Below, one piece after another: positions 52,799-61,289 of a stretch of 64,000 nt of DNA. Position 1 is the first letter of the stretch. Every line of letters starts with the position of its first letter. The DNA is from Geojedonia litorea (GTDB lineage: Bacteria; Bacteroidota; Bacteroidia; Flavobacteriales; Flavobacteriaceae), in assembly GCF_042654525.1 (NCBI RefSeq), contig NZ_JBHSGP010000004.1:124001-188000 (forward strand). The letters run 5' to 3'. The notes under the pieces are model-generated. The model was not told the DNA's origin and made no database searches. It worked only from the letters and a program-made list of their open reading frames with translations. The translations under genes were made by a program, and so were the position numbers.

Positions 52799-53544
52799 TT
52801 TTTATTTACATAGTGATCAATTTGATTGATGAGCTGTTTAGAGTATTCTAGAGAGTATTCCATCTCTTCTTTAGTTAATCTAAACAGTATTCTTTTAAAA
52901 TTACTCATGCCTTGAAATGAAGCCGCTAAATGGGCTAGATTAATTTGACGCCATACTAAAGAGTCTATAAGCGGGCCTTGGTCATGAAGTGAAGTAGATC
53001 CAAAGGTATAGGTGTCTACATAATTGGCAAGCTTGGTTCTATAATCTACGGTGATATTCTCCACCATGCCGTTTCTATAAAACTTTCCGTTGTAAAAATT
53101 CTTGATATTGGTTTTTAGAGTATCTGAAAGTTCTTCAATGAGTCCTGTTTCATTTAAGCTGTTATAGGCATTGGTATTGTAATATATCCGGTCATTCCAA
53201 TTAGGGTTAAACTCGCGCCTCGTGATGGTGATTAAGGTATCGGTGGTAGCAGTTGGTGCCGCGACTCTTGCCCTTAACGATTCGTTTAATTGGTATTGAT
53301 GTATGACTTCGGGTAGATTTTTATTAATTAATAAGGTGTCTTGAATAAGATCATTTTGAAGCGCGATGAGCGCTATTTTGACCTGCGCTTTGGTTTTTCG
53401 ATCCTCATTCCAGTTGTTGATCTGTAATGCAATCAAAATACCAATTACAACAAGCACAATTTCGCCAATGGCGTATTTAAAGTATTTGGAGGTTTTGTTT
53501 TCCATGAGTAGTGATTTACGGATATGGCGAAAGAATTTGATCAT
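52795..53544 (-). CDS. DUF6090-like membrane protein, copy 11
   Basis: 249 residues. The ATG at 53542-53544 is preferred over an in-frame TTG at 53550, leaving a 2-base gap after the copy 10 stop. N-terminus MIKFFRHIRKSLLMENKTSK, ALQINNWNEDRKTKAQ. Middle motif AYNSLNETGLIEELSDTLKT. Ends QLINQIDHYVNKK. Confidence 0.9.
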   Translation of the reverse strand: MIKFFRHIRKSLLMENKTSKYFKYAIGEIVLVVIGILIALQINNWNEDRKTKAQVKIALIALQNDLIQDTLLINKNLPEVIHQYQLNESLRARVAAPTATTDTLITITRREFNPNWNDRIYYNTNAYNSLNETGLIEELSDTLKTNIKNFYNGKFYRNGMVENITVDYRTKLANYVDTYTFGSTSLHDQGPLIDSLVWRQINLAHLAASFQGMSNFKRILFRLTKEEMEYSLEYSKQLINQIDHYVNKK

Positions 53545-53546
53545 AA

Positions 53547-54299
53547 TCAATAGCTACTAAATTCATTAGTTATCAAGTTTTCTAGTTGCTCCGCTCGTGT
53601 AATAAGATGTTCACCTATATAATCGATAGTCACAGAGGATTGATAGTAAATTTGTTTCACTAATTTATGAAATTCAGTGTCTTCGGCTATACTTTTCAAA
53701 TCAAAACTTACACCTGGATGAGTAGTTTTAAACTTCTCTGAACCTGATGTTTGTGGCATTCCATTCAGGTGACCTAGGGATAATTTTTCAGTTTCTTTCA
53801 ATCCGAAATTATAAGATGAAACAATAAAGTGATGTTCTTCAAATTGAGATTGATAGCTAGCTAATGCTTTCTTTAGGTTTTCCGACTTTATATAAGAAAG
53901 TTTACCTGAACTAACGATTTCCTTATAAGTGGGAAGCATAAGTGAATATTCCATAATCCAACCTACTTTGGTCATAGCGTTAATGAACATAGTTGAGTCT
54001 GCGACCTTTTGTTCATCAATTGATGTAAGAATCAAGTCAGCCCATTCTTTGCGACCGTTTAACGAATTTTGTAGGTCTTTTAGTCTTTTGATATCTTCCA
54101 CAATATCTAGCTTGAGATTATTTAACAAGACTTTGGTTTCTTTTTGCTCTATACGATCTTGGTTCCAGTTGTTGATCTGTAAGGCAATCAAAATGCCTAT
54201 AACAACAAGAACAATTTCGCCAATGGCGTATTTAAAGTATTTAGAAGTTTTATTTTCCATTACGAGTTGTTGTCTTATTGTTCGAAAGAATTTAATCAT
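53547..54299 (-). CDS. DUF6090-like membrane protein, copy 10
   Basis: 250 residues from ATG 54297-54299; an in-frame TTG at 54308 is less likely. The start overlaps copy 9 by 8 bases. MIKFFRTIRQQLVMENKTSK. Middle motif TYKEIVSSGKLSYIKSENLK, among the most typical, followed by KALASYQSQFEEH. Contains INAMTKVGWIMEYSLMLP between. Confidence 0.9.
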   Translation of the reverse strand: MIKFFRTIRQQLVMENKTSKYFKYAIGEIVLVVIGILIALQINNWNQDRIEQKETKVLLNNLKLDIVEDIKRLKDLQNSLNGRKEWADLILTSIDEQKVADSTMFINAMTKVGWIMEYSLMLPTYKEIVSSGKLSYIKSENLKKALASYQSQFEEHHFIVSSYNFGLKETEKLSLGHLNGMPQTSGSEKFKTTHPGVSFDLKSIAEDTEFHKLVKQIYYQSSVTIDYIGEHLITRAEQLENLITNEFSSY

Positions 54300-55047
54300 T
54301 ATGGTCAAGTGTTTCAGATAAAATGGATTTCAATTCAATTAGCAATTTCTGCATACTTTCCAATCCATGTATCGTTATGGCGGTTGTTTCCAGTTTTAAG
54401 GTCACTATGTTCCATAGCTCTAATGAATTAAAAAGAGAGTCATAATCAATTTCAGGACCACCCTCAACTAACATTTGCTTATATGCAGGTAATGCAATTT
54501 TTGAATAATTGAGGTATTTAGTCAAATAGGGTTCTATAATGTTACTATATTGATCTTGTATAAAGTCATCCATGTTTTGAGAATTGGAAAGTCTTTTGTT
54601 TAATCTGGTAAACGCTTGCTTTAAGTTTTCATCTTTGACTTTGGATAGCATTCCTTGAGTTACAAATTCATTAAAAATCTCGAATGAATATTCTGATGAC
54701 CAAGAGGTCGCAATGGCACCGAGATTTTTTGCTAATTCATGACTGTTAGCTTGATTTTTTGAATTCAGGATTTCTAGTACTTGTCTTAACATTTGCTCGA
54801 GATTGTGATTTCCTTTTATTAAATTTTCGTTATAAACTATTTTAGTCTCTAACTCATTCAATAGTTTTTCATAATAAGTACGCATTTTATTTGCTTCTGA
54901 CCTTTGATTGTTCCAATTATTAATACTTAAAGCAATCAAAATCCCAATCACTACAAGCACTATTTCACCAATGGCGTATTTAATGTATTTAGAAGTTTTA
55001 TTTTCCATAATAAGGTTTTGGCGGATATGGCGAAAGAATTTAATCAT
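54292..55047 (-). CDS. DUF6090-like membrane protein, copy 9
   Basis: 251 residues, ATGA overlap with copy 8. MIKFFRHIRQNLIMENKTSK, but IALSINNWNNQRSE with S at 41 and a second N after NNWN. Middle motif EIFNEFVTQGMLSKVKDENL with the SG pair as QG. C-terminal helix LLIELKSILSETLDHND. Confidence 0.9.
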   Translation of the reverse strand: MIKFFRHIRQNLIMENKTSKYIKYAIGEIVLVVIGILIALSINNWNNQRSEANKMRTYYEKLLNELETKIVYNENLIKGNHNLEQMLRQVLEILNSKNQANSHELAKNLGAIATSWSSEYSFEIFNEFVTQGMLSKVKDENLKQAFTRLNKRLSNSQNMDDFIQDQYSNIIEPYLTKYLNYSKIALPAYKQMLVEGGPEIDYDSLFNSLELWNIVTLKLETTAITIHGLESMQKLLIELKSILSETLDHND

Positions 55048-55805
55048 AAATTTAGATAGTCTTCAATTACAGAAATCAGTTTTTCGTTGGTTTGTATAAG
55101 CTCTTTTAACTTAAGTGCTATGCTGGGATTTACTATTTCGTTCCGGTTTAATAGTCCTTCTAAAGATTGCTGTCCATTTTCTTTATTTAGTATTAATGTA
55201 GGAATAGTTTCATCTTCAAAATCTGATGGTTTTAGATCTTTAATCATAGAATTATAAAGTCTTCGATTGTCAATAAAATAACCATCTCTCCATAGATCTA
55301 TTTCAATGGATTCACTGAATGTGTTTAAGCGGTTTTCTTCAAACATAACCACTTCAATTATTCTCATGTACTCTTGCTCTAAATTATTTATTAAAGCTTC
55401 TTTTTTACTCCAATAATACTTGGTAGTTGATGTTTCATTTCTTTCTACTGTTGAGGTAAATCGACGTTCAGTAAAAATCCGTTTTGTGGTTTCAATAAAA
55501 TCAATTACATCCGTTTTTTTTATGCCATTATCAAGGAATTGTTTACTTTTTTCTGCCGCATTTAATCGGAATTCTCTTAATTCAACGAGTTTTATTTGAT
55601 CTTCACGAAGGTTAACTAGTTTTTGAGTAAGATAGGTGTTAATCTCCTCTTGTAATTTCCTCGACTCATTCCAATTGTTAATTTGAAGTGCAATTAAAAT
55701 ACCAATGACCACAAGAATAATCTCGCCAATGGCATACTTAAAGTATTTAGAAGTTTTGTTTTCCATAATGAGATTTTGGCGGATATGTCTAAAAAATTTA
55801 ATCAT
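55044..55805 (-). CDS. DUF6090-like membrane protein, copy 8
   Basis: 253 residues, ATGA overlap with copy 7. Membrane segment canonical. The middle region TKYYWSKKEALINNLEQEYM lacks the SG.L motif entirely, the only intact copy so altered, so its fold may differ. Arg-rich helix YLTQKLVNLREDQIKLVELR after the membrane. Confidence 0.88.
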   Translation of the reverse strand: MIKFFRHIRQNLIMENKTSKYFKYAIGEIILVVIGILIALQINNWNESRKLQEEINTYLTQKLVNLREDQIKLVELREFRLNAAEKSKQFLDNGIKKTDVIDFIETTKRIFTERRFTSTVERNETSTTKYYWSKKEALINNLEQEYMRIIEVVMFEENRLNTFSESIEIDLWRDGYFIDNRRLYNSMIKDLKPSDFEDETIPTLILNKENGQQSLEGLLNRNEIVNPSIALKLKELIQTNEKLISVIEDYLNL

Positions 55806-56536
55806 TTTTTGGAGAGATAGTTTTTAATACTAATTTTTAATTTTTCATTTTCAACTGATGCATGAGTTTCCCAATTAATGATACTGTTTGCCTTAATGCC
55901 CGATTCAAAAAGAATCTGTTGAAAGGCTTTGTTTTTTATTTCTTCAAAGAATAGGTCACGGTCTATAAGATCTAATGTATCGTCTTCAAAATTGCCCACA
56001 TGATTGCCAAATGTCAACAAGCCCTTTTGCCCTAAATAAGGACGTACTACATTTTCAATAATATTGTTATGGTTGGCCATTATAAATTCTGCTCTGTCAA
56101 TAGATCTATAGTATTCTAAGATTTGTTTTTTAACACCCTGATCCAAAACATTTTTTGAGAGTTCTGGATTATTTTTTCTGGTAATGAGCTGCCCAGGAAA
56201 TGAGCGTCGCAATAAGTCCAAATCACCGACCTCATCCCTAGATAGTTCATTATTTAGATACGCAACCAACTGTTGGTGTACTTCCAAAATACTTATTCTT
56301 TCTGTTAACGCATTATGAATAATGAGAGAATCTTCTTTTAAGTTTTCCAAGACATAAACAAGCAATTCTTTTTCGTTCGATTTTAGTTTTTGGTTTTCAT
56401 TCCAATTATTAATCGAAAGCGCTATAAGAATACCAATGACGACGAGGATGATTTCGCCTATGGCGTATTTAAAGTATTTGGAGGTTTTGTTTTCCATGAG
56501 CAGTGATTTACGGATATTCCTAAAGAACTTTATCAT
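55802..56536 (-). CDS. DUF6090-like membrane protein, copy 7
   Basis: 244 residues. MIKFFRNIRKSLLMENKTSK and IALSINNWNENQKLK. The motif here is PELSKNVLDQGVKKQILEYY, similar to copy 5 (PEVANKISNNSIRKEIQTYF), so these two form a PE-x-SN subgroup. First gene after the interruption by the broken copy, 16 bases below its stop. Confidence 0.9.
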   Translation of the reverse strand: MIKFFRNIRKSLLMENKTSKYFKYAIGEIILVVIGILIALSINNWNENQKLKSNEKELLVYVLENLKEDSLIIHNALTERISILEVHQQLVAYLNNELSRDEVGDLDLLRRSFPGQLITRKNNPELSKNVLDQGVKKQILEYYRSIDRAEFIMANHNNIIENVVRPYLGQKGLLTFGNHVGNFEDDTLDLIDRDLFFEEIKNKAFQQILFESGIKANSIINWETHASVENEKLKISIKNYLSKK

Positions 56537-56552
56537 AATTAATAGATTATTG

Positions 56553-56723
56553 TCATTGACGTTGTCGAATCTTCGATTTCCTGCCTCCTCGACTTCGCTC
56601 GAGATAAACTACAGCAGGAATCCATTTTAGTATCAAAGTAGATTCCGCATCAAGAGCGGAATGACAAAGTGATTCCCCTGATTCCATAAGTTTATAGCGT
56701 ATATGACGGAAGAATTTAATCAT
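56553..56723 (-). pseudogene. Truncated DUF6090-like copy fused to a dispersed repeat
   Basis: ATG at 56721-56723 begins MIKFFRHIRYKLMESGE, then the frame passes into the repeat at 56582-56668 (CHSALDAESTLILKWIPAVV) and stops. No membrane segment or C-terminal domain remains. The start overlaps the copy 6 stop by 8 bases. An alternate upstream start at 56759 is within copy 6. Confidence 0.75.
56582..56668 (-). repeat. Dispersed repeat with two palindromes
   Basis: Contains CTCGACTTCGCTCGAG and ATTCCGC...GCGGAAT hairpins. The former, on the minus strand, matches icmF 13372-13386 at 14 of 15 bases. Likely one member of a family of dispersed repeats in this genome. Confidence 0.7.
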
Positions 56724-57459
56724 GTGATTTAGGTTGAGAGAGTTCGATGATTTTATCAAGAGTGTAGCTAATTAGTTCTAACTCCCTTTCCGGATTTTCA
56801 ACAAGACTTGACAAATCATTGTATCGATCTAAAACATAATTATCAAAGGCTAAACTCTCAAGAATTGATAAATCTAAACGCGCATCATTTAACCATTTTT
56901 TATAATCTTCACTCCAATAAAAATGGGTCTTTTCAAAAGGTTTTAATTGATTATGATAATTATTGCGCGCCAGAATTTCTTCCTCTTGATAATCTGTAAC
57001 CACATCGTCCCAACTTATTAAAAGTTGGCGTAACTCATCATTAGAAATAACATTAAATGTTGAACTGTTCATTAAAGCGTTTGTCACGCCTTTAGATGGA
57101 TTAAAAGTATAGGTCCATCCCATGTAGAATAAATGATACGCTAATGAGTCTAGATTGATTTGTTTAAGGTTTAGGGGTAATCGCTCTTTTATATAGATAG
57201 TAGACCCAAAGGCTTTTTTGTGATAAAAAACAACCGTATCAAATTGCTTTTTATTTGAAATAAACTCTTTGTGAAGCTCTTTTAAGATGAGGTTTTCATT
57301 GAGTCTTTCAATTCTGTGGTTGTTCCAATTGTTGATTTGAAGGGCTATCAAAATCCCAATAACAACCAACACAATTTCGCCAATGGCGTATTTAAAATAT
57401 CTAGAAGTTTTGTTTTCTAGAAGCAGTGATTTACGGATATGACGGAAGAATTTAATCAT
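56716..57459 (-). CDS. DUF6090-like membrane protein, copy 6
   Basis: 247 residues, ATGA overlap with copy 5. MIKFFRHIRKSLLLENKTSR. Middle motif VTNALMNSSTFNVISNDELR with SS in place of SG. Ends LISYTLDKIIELSQPKSHD. It is the copy just before the repeat insertion. Confidence 0.9.
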   Translation of the reverse strand: MIKFFRHIRKSLLLENKTSRYFKYAIGEIVLVVIGILIALQINNWNNHRIERLNENLILKELHKEFISNKKQFDTVVFYHKKAFGSTIYIKERLPLNLKQINLDSLAYHLFYMGWTYTFNPSKGVTNALMNSSTFNVISNDELRQLLISWDDVVTDYQEEEILARNNYHNQLKPFEKTHFYWSEDYKKWLNDARLDLSILESLAFDNYVLDRYNDLSSLVENPERELELISYTLDKIIELSQPKSHD

Positions 57460-58187
57460 TTATAAAGGTTGTTTTCTAAAATTTTAATCAATTTGGCATT
57501 GCTAATTATCAAATCATTTAAGGTATTTGTCACATCAGTATTTTTTATCGAGGCTTCAAAAAGTAATTGCTGGAAGTATGGATATTGGGACAACTCAACT
57601 AATTTTTCTTTTCCAATAAGGCTAACTGATTCCACATTTTTAACTTTGAACCAAGCAGATAAATCGTGAGCATTTTGTTGGGTAAGGTAGGGACGCATTC
57701 TGTCTTGTATCACCGCCTCAAATTCGCCATAAACATCGTCCATATCCTTGGCGAATCTAAAGTAGGTTTGAATTTCCTTTCTTATTGAATTATTTGATAT
57801 TTTATTGGCAACTTCGGGATCGTTTTCTTTTGTAATTGGATTATGATAAGGTAGACGTCTAATATTATTTGGATTTCCAATCTCTATACCACCTTCTCCC
57901 TCAACTCCAATTCTGTATAATTCTTGGTGCAGTGTATTTATTTCTTGTAGTGTTTTCAAGTTTTGAGCATAGGAAAGAGAATCTGATCTTAAATCCTGAA
58001 TGAGATTAGACATTACTAATATTTCTTTTTTGTAATCCTTCCTCTGTTCATTCCAATTGTTTATCTGTAAAGCAATTAAAATTCCAAGCACTACTAGCAC
58101 AATCTCGCCAATAGCGTACTTAAAGTATTTGGAAGTTTTGTTTTCCATGAGCAGTGATTTACGAATATGGCGGAAGAATTTAATCAT
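57456..58187 (-). CDS. DUF6090-like membrane protein, copy 5
   Basis: 243 residues, 19 bases from copy 4. LVVLGILIALQINNWNEQRK with L34 in the membrane segment. Middle motif PEVANKISNNSIRKEIQTYF (see copy 7). Late helix KLIKILENNLYK. Confidence 0.9.
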   Translation of the reverse strand: MIKFFRHIRKSLLMENKTSKYFKYAIGEIVLVVLGILIALQINNWNEQRKDYKKEILVMSNLIQDLRSDSLSYAQNLKTLQEINTLHQELYRIGVEGEGGIEIGNPNNIRRLPYHNPITKENDPEVANKISNNSIRKEIQTYFRFAKDMDDVYGEFEAVIQDRMRPYLTQQNAHDLSAWFKVKNVESVSLIGKEKLVELSQYPYFQQLLFEASIKNTDVTNTLNDLIISNAKLIKILENNLYK

Positions 58188-58206
58188 TGATAGTTCTGAA
58201 TTGCTA

Positions 58207-58953
58207 TTATTCTTTTAATTCTGTATTAATTAACCTCATAATGGTGTCAATTTCCTTTAGCATATCTTGAAAATTAGATACAGATTCTTGTTCGGACACA
58301 CTCTTCCATCGATGTACTCCCTCATAGACCAAAAGTACCTCCCTCAAATTTTCATCTATCTTCAAAAATTCGTTCATTACCGGCTGATGCTTAAGCCGGT
58401 CGATCAAGGTTGTGGACCCTAGCAAAGGGTTTAAGTTTTGAATGATGGCGTTTTTGCCTTCGTTTGTATAATTGGCCCTAATAATTGTGAGCTCTTGTTG
58501 ACGTTTTAAATCGATTAATCGGTTTCTTATTTCTGATGGAATTAAGTTGATATCACCACTGCTTTGCAACGTTTCTATAGTACTAGAGTTGAACGTAAAC
58601 GAGGTAGATAACACCGGCAGCTCAGAGATTTGCTTGTAAGCTTCTTCAGGCATAAGTACAGAATCTTGATAATATGAATTGGTATAGGTCGCAAGATCAT
58701 TTAAGTAGTTGTCAAATTTTTCTATAATTTGATGCGCAAAACTGACATCCTTGTCTAAATCGTCTAATAACTGCACATAGTACTCTTGTGTTTTTTCTTC
58801 CAACTTTTTTACTTCGTTCCAATTATTAATCTGCAGAGCTATGAGAATACCAATGACGACGAGTATAATTTCGCCAATAGCATATTTAAAATATTTAGAG
58901 GTTTTATTTTCCATAATCAGGTTTTGACGGATATGACGAAAGAATTTAATCAT
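58207..58953 (-). CDS. DUF6090-like membrane protein, copy 4
   Basis: 248 residues, one base from copy 3. The post-membrane helix begins YYVQLLDDLDKDVSFAHQII. Middle motif STIETLQSSGDINLIPSEIR is canonical; ends TIMRLINTELKE. The N-terminus matches the consensus exactly. Confidence 0.9.
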   Translation of the reverse strand: MIKFFRHIRQNLIMENKTSKYFKYAIGEIILVVIGILIALQINNWNEVKKLEEKTQEYYVQLLDDLDKDVSFAHQIIEKFDNYLNDLATYTNSYYQDSVLMPEEAYKQISELPVLSTSFTFNSSTIETLQSSGDINLIPSEIRNRLIDLKRQQELTIIRANYTNEGKNAIIQNLNPLLGSTTLIDRLKHQPVMNEFLKIDENLREVLLVYEGVHRWKSVSEQESVSNFQDMLKEIDTIMRLINTELKE

Positions 58954-58954
58954 T

Positions 58955-59728
58955 TTACTTTTGTATTTCGTCGCTTACTATCTCAATAATTTGTTGAATA
59001 GTTTTAATTCTTCTCTGGCTATAATTCCAGTTTAATTCCCTGTCAATTCCAATCATTGTATTAATGTGATCTAACGTTTTGGGATCGTCCATAAAGCCTT
59101 TAATATCCATCTTATAATTTAATAATGAATCCTTATTTATTTTTCCCCTATCCAAAGACTCCCATAAGAAAGTAGTTATTTGAGGTTCAAAATATTTATG
59201 TAAATGAGTATTATATGCTTCTTTTCGTTTTTGACTCTCATCATACAGAAAAGATTTTATACCCTCATTTGTGTTTTTATATCTTTTAAAGGCAGATTTT
59301 AAATTTTCACTCTTTATAACACCTAAATTACCAGAGGACACTAATTCATCAAATGTTGGCGTGTATGCATCAAACAGAACTAACTTGCCTATAAAAAAGG
59401 AATTAAGAGCTAATGTATCTATAGAGATATCATATCGCTTTGCTAATACAGCTTTTTTTAAATGCTTTGCTTGTATTGTTTTGCCATATGTAAGACTTGC
59501 ATAACGGTAAATCAATGAACTGTCCACTAAAATGTCTTTTTTGATTTGTTTAAGTAAATACTGCTCCTGAATATTTTCTTTACGGTTTTCATTCAAATTG
59601 TTAATGCCTAAAGCGATTAAAATCCCAATCACCACGAGAATTATTTCCCCGACGGCATATTTGAAATATCGGGTTGTTTTTCCTTTTCCCATGAGGTTGT
59701 AGCGTATGTTTCTAAAAAACTTAATCAT
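58955..59728 (-). CDS. DUF6090-like membrane protein, copy 3
   Basis: 257 residues. N-terminus MIKFFRNIRYNLMGKGKTTR and ALGINNLNENRK: the conserved W45 is L and Q41 is G. Middle motif TFDELVSSGNLGVIKSENLK is the best match to the family core. Separated by 21 bases from copy 2. Confidence 0.9.
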   Translation of the reverse strand: MIKFFRNIRYNLMGKGKTTRYFKYAVGEIILVVIGILIALGINNLNENRKENIQEQYLLKQIKKDILVDSSLIYRYASLTYGKTIQAKHLKKAVLAKRYDISIDTLALNSFFIGKLVLFDAYTPTFDELVSSGNLGVIKSENLKSAFKRYKNTNEGIKSFLYDESQKRKEAYNTHLHKYFEPQITTFLWESLDRGKINKDSLLNYKMDIKGFMDDPKTLDHINTMIGIDRELNWNYSQRRIKTIQQIIEIVSDEIQK

Positions 59729-59749
59729 TATTTGGCTATCATATTTCTA

Positions 59750-60556
59750 TTAACTTTTTTGTTCAAAGTCTCGCTTAAGAGTACTTGTGTCAAAATATTC
59801 AAATTCAATTTTTCTTTTTTCTAGTTCCTTTTCTATCATCTGCATGACGTTATTGTAATTGCGTTTTAATTGTTTAAGTCGAAATACTTTATTGTATGTG
59901 TCGTGACTCAATAAATCGTATATCTTGTGTAAGGATTGGTGATGTATATAGGACATGTCTTTAGGAAACATCACATGTGCTGTAGTACTATCGTTAACGG
60001 CAATAAACTTAAAGTTAAATAGGTCGGCTTCTAAAACCCCAACACGCTCTCGTATTAATACATCTGCTTGATGAATAAAATTTACACTTCTTGGCAAATC
60101 ACTTTCATAGAATTCTAAAAGTCGAGTTCTTAACATATCATTATCAATTTTATCCAACCCTCCTAGTTTGAGTGATTCAAAAGCTCCTGTTCGCTGAGTA
60201 AGTATAAACCATCGCATCATTTCGTTGTAATACAACATAAAAATTGAATCTGAAGGTACTTCTCCTTTAACCATGAACTCTTTTATTTTTTCTACACCTA
60301 ATGACTTTCTTTCAAGTCTAGGTTCTACACCACGATAGATAATTCTATAGTCATCAGACAAATCATAGTATATCTCCTTAAGAATGAGAGAAACATAGGT
60401 GTTATTGTTTTTAGCAATATTCCAATTATTAATCTGAAGTGCAATCAATATTCCAATGACCACGAGGATAATCTCGCCAATGGCATACTTAAAGTATTTG
60501 GAAGTTTTGTTTTCCATGAGCAGTGATTTACGAATATGGCGGAAGAATTTTATCAC
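59750..60556 (-). CDS. DUF6090-like membrane protein, copy 2
   Basis: 268 residues, GTG start at 60554-60556 (the only non-ATG start among the intact copies), two bases from the copy 1 stop. NNWNIAKNN replaces NNWNExRK. Middle motif AFESLKLGGLDKIDNDMLRT. Long C-terminal extension (RKIEFEYFDTSTLKRDFEQK) after MIEKELEK, not found in other copies. Confidence 0.87.
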   Translation of the reverse strand: MIKFFRHIRKSLLMENKTSKYFKYAIGEIILVVIGILIALQINNWNIAKNNNTYVSLILKEIYYDLSDDYRIIYRGVEPRLERKSLGVEKIKEFMVKGEVPSDSIFMLYYNEMMRWFILTQRTGAFESLKLGGLDKIDNDMLRTRLLEFYESDLPRSVNFIHQADVLIRERVGVLEADLFNFKFIAVNDSTTAHVMFPKDMSYIHHQSLHKIYDLLSHDTYNKVFRLKQLKRNYNNVMQMIEKELEKRKIEFEYFDTSTLKRDFEQKS

Positions 60557-60558
60557 CC

Positions 60559-61275
60559 CTAGTTTAATTTTAAGATTTGAATCGCATTTTTAGACCTTTC
60601 TTTAATCCTATTTCCTCTAATTTCAACATAATAGTAAAGGTTTTGACGATTTCTAAAATCTTCATGCTGATGGATCAGCCACTGTTCTTTTCTGTTGTAA
60701 TCTGTTGTTCTTCCTAATTTTTTAAAGAAATCGTTTGGATAAGCCAAATATTTAGCCTTTTCATCTTTTTGTATGTTGGATGCACTAATTATCTTTTCAA
60801 TTATTATCAGGAATGTCTCTTGTTCTGCTATTAAATTAATCAATGCATTACGTTGCTCTTCATTCAATAAATTAGAGTTCCCAGAAGACTGCATGTCTAA
60901 AAACGTTTGATTAACTGGAACATACCTCAAATAACTCGCTTTAGTATTTCTACTACTATCTATTAATTGATCTATTGGAATATTCCCTTTGTTGAAAAAA
61001 GAAAAGTAGTCTTCAATATTATTATTATCTGCTTTTGCATACTCTATAAGCTCATTGATATTAATTGTATCATTGACAAGGTCATTCATTATTTTAGCAA
61101 CATAAGCTTTAGATTTAAGCTTACTTTTTCGCTCTTCATTCCAATTGTTTATCTGTAGTGCTATGATAATTCCAATAACAACCAACACAATTTCGCCTAT
61201 AGCATATTTAAAGTATTTGGCGGTTTTGCCTTCTTTGAGGAGGTTTTGGCGGATGGTTCTAAAAAACTTAATCAT
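60559..61275 (-). CDS. DUF6090-like membrane protein, copy 1 (first in array)
   Basis: 238 residues. Family description: cytoplasmic basic segment (1-24: MIKFFRTIRQNLLKEGKTAK), one membrane helix (about 25-42, GEIVLVVIGIIIALQINN), then NW and a helical domain of about 190 residues that positive-inside reasoning places outside the cytoplasm. Shared features of the domain are L..I..DL..D in the first helix (YVAKIMNDLVNDTININELI), a central [ST]..[LM]..SG.[LI]..[LI] motif (here TFLDMQSSGNSNLLNEEQRN) and often a C-terminal LI..I helix. Copies match the uncharacterised family Pfam calls DUF6090 as I remember it. Starts 14 bases after the BNR gene; no promoter was seen in between. Confidence 0.9.
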   Translation of the reverse strand: MIKFFRTIRQNLLKEGKTAKYFKYAIGEIVLVVIGIIIALQINNWNEERKSKLKSKAYVAKIMNDLVNDTININELIEYAKADNNNIEDYFSFFNKGNIPIDQLIDSSRNTKASYLRYVPVNQTFLDMQSSGNSNLLNEEQRNALINLIAEQETFLIIIEKIISASNIQKDEKAKYLAYPNDFFKKLGRTTDYNRKEQWLIHQHEDFRNRQNLYYYVEIRGNRIKERSKNAIQILKLN

Positions 61276-61289
61276 GATGTTTATTTAAT

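Larger units (their letters stand above)
47196..61275 (-). other. Tandem array of 17 intact DUF6090-like paralogues plus 2 broken copies
   Basis: Nineteen start-like sequences of one family follow each other on one strand over 14 kb. Junctions between intact neighbours are overlaps of 1-8 nt or gaps of 1-21 nt; larger interruptions occur only at the two broken copies and at the TerB-like and DUF559 genes. The first 140 or so bases of each gene are nearly constant (MIKFFRxIR, then GEIxLVVIGILIAL and NNWN); the rest is highly diverged. No other genes of this family occur elsewhere in the window. Confidence 0.93.

Noticed and set aside
53929..54321. Plus-strand frame of 130 codons within the array, and similar ones near 50124, 55000 and 56436
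   Set aside because: They recur because they are the antisense of the conserved 5' ends of family genes. No independent evidence.
56957..56975. TTGCGCGCCAGAA shared with the mnmD repeat
   Set aside because: A 13-base match inside the coding sequence of copy 6 without the rest of the unit; likely chance.
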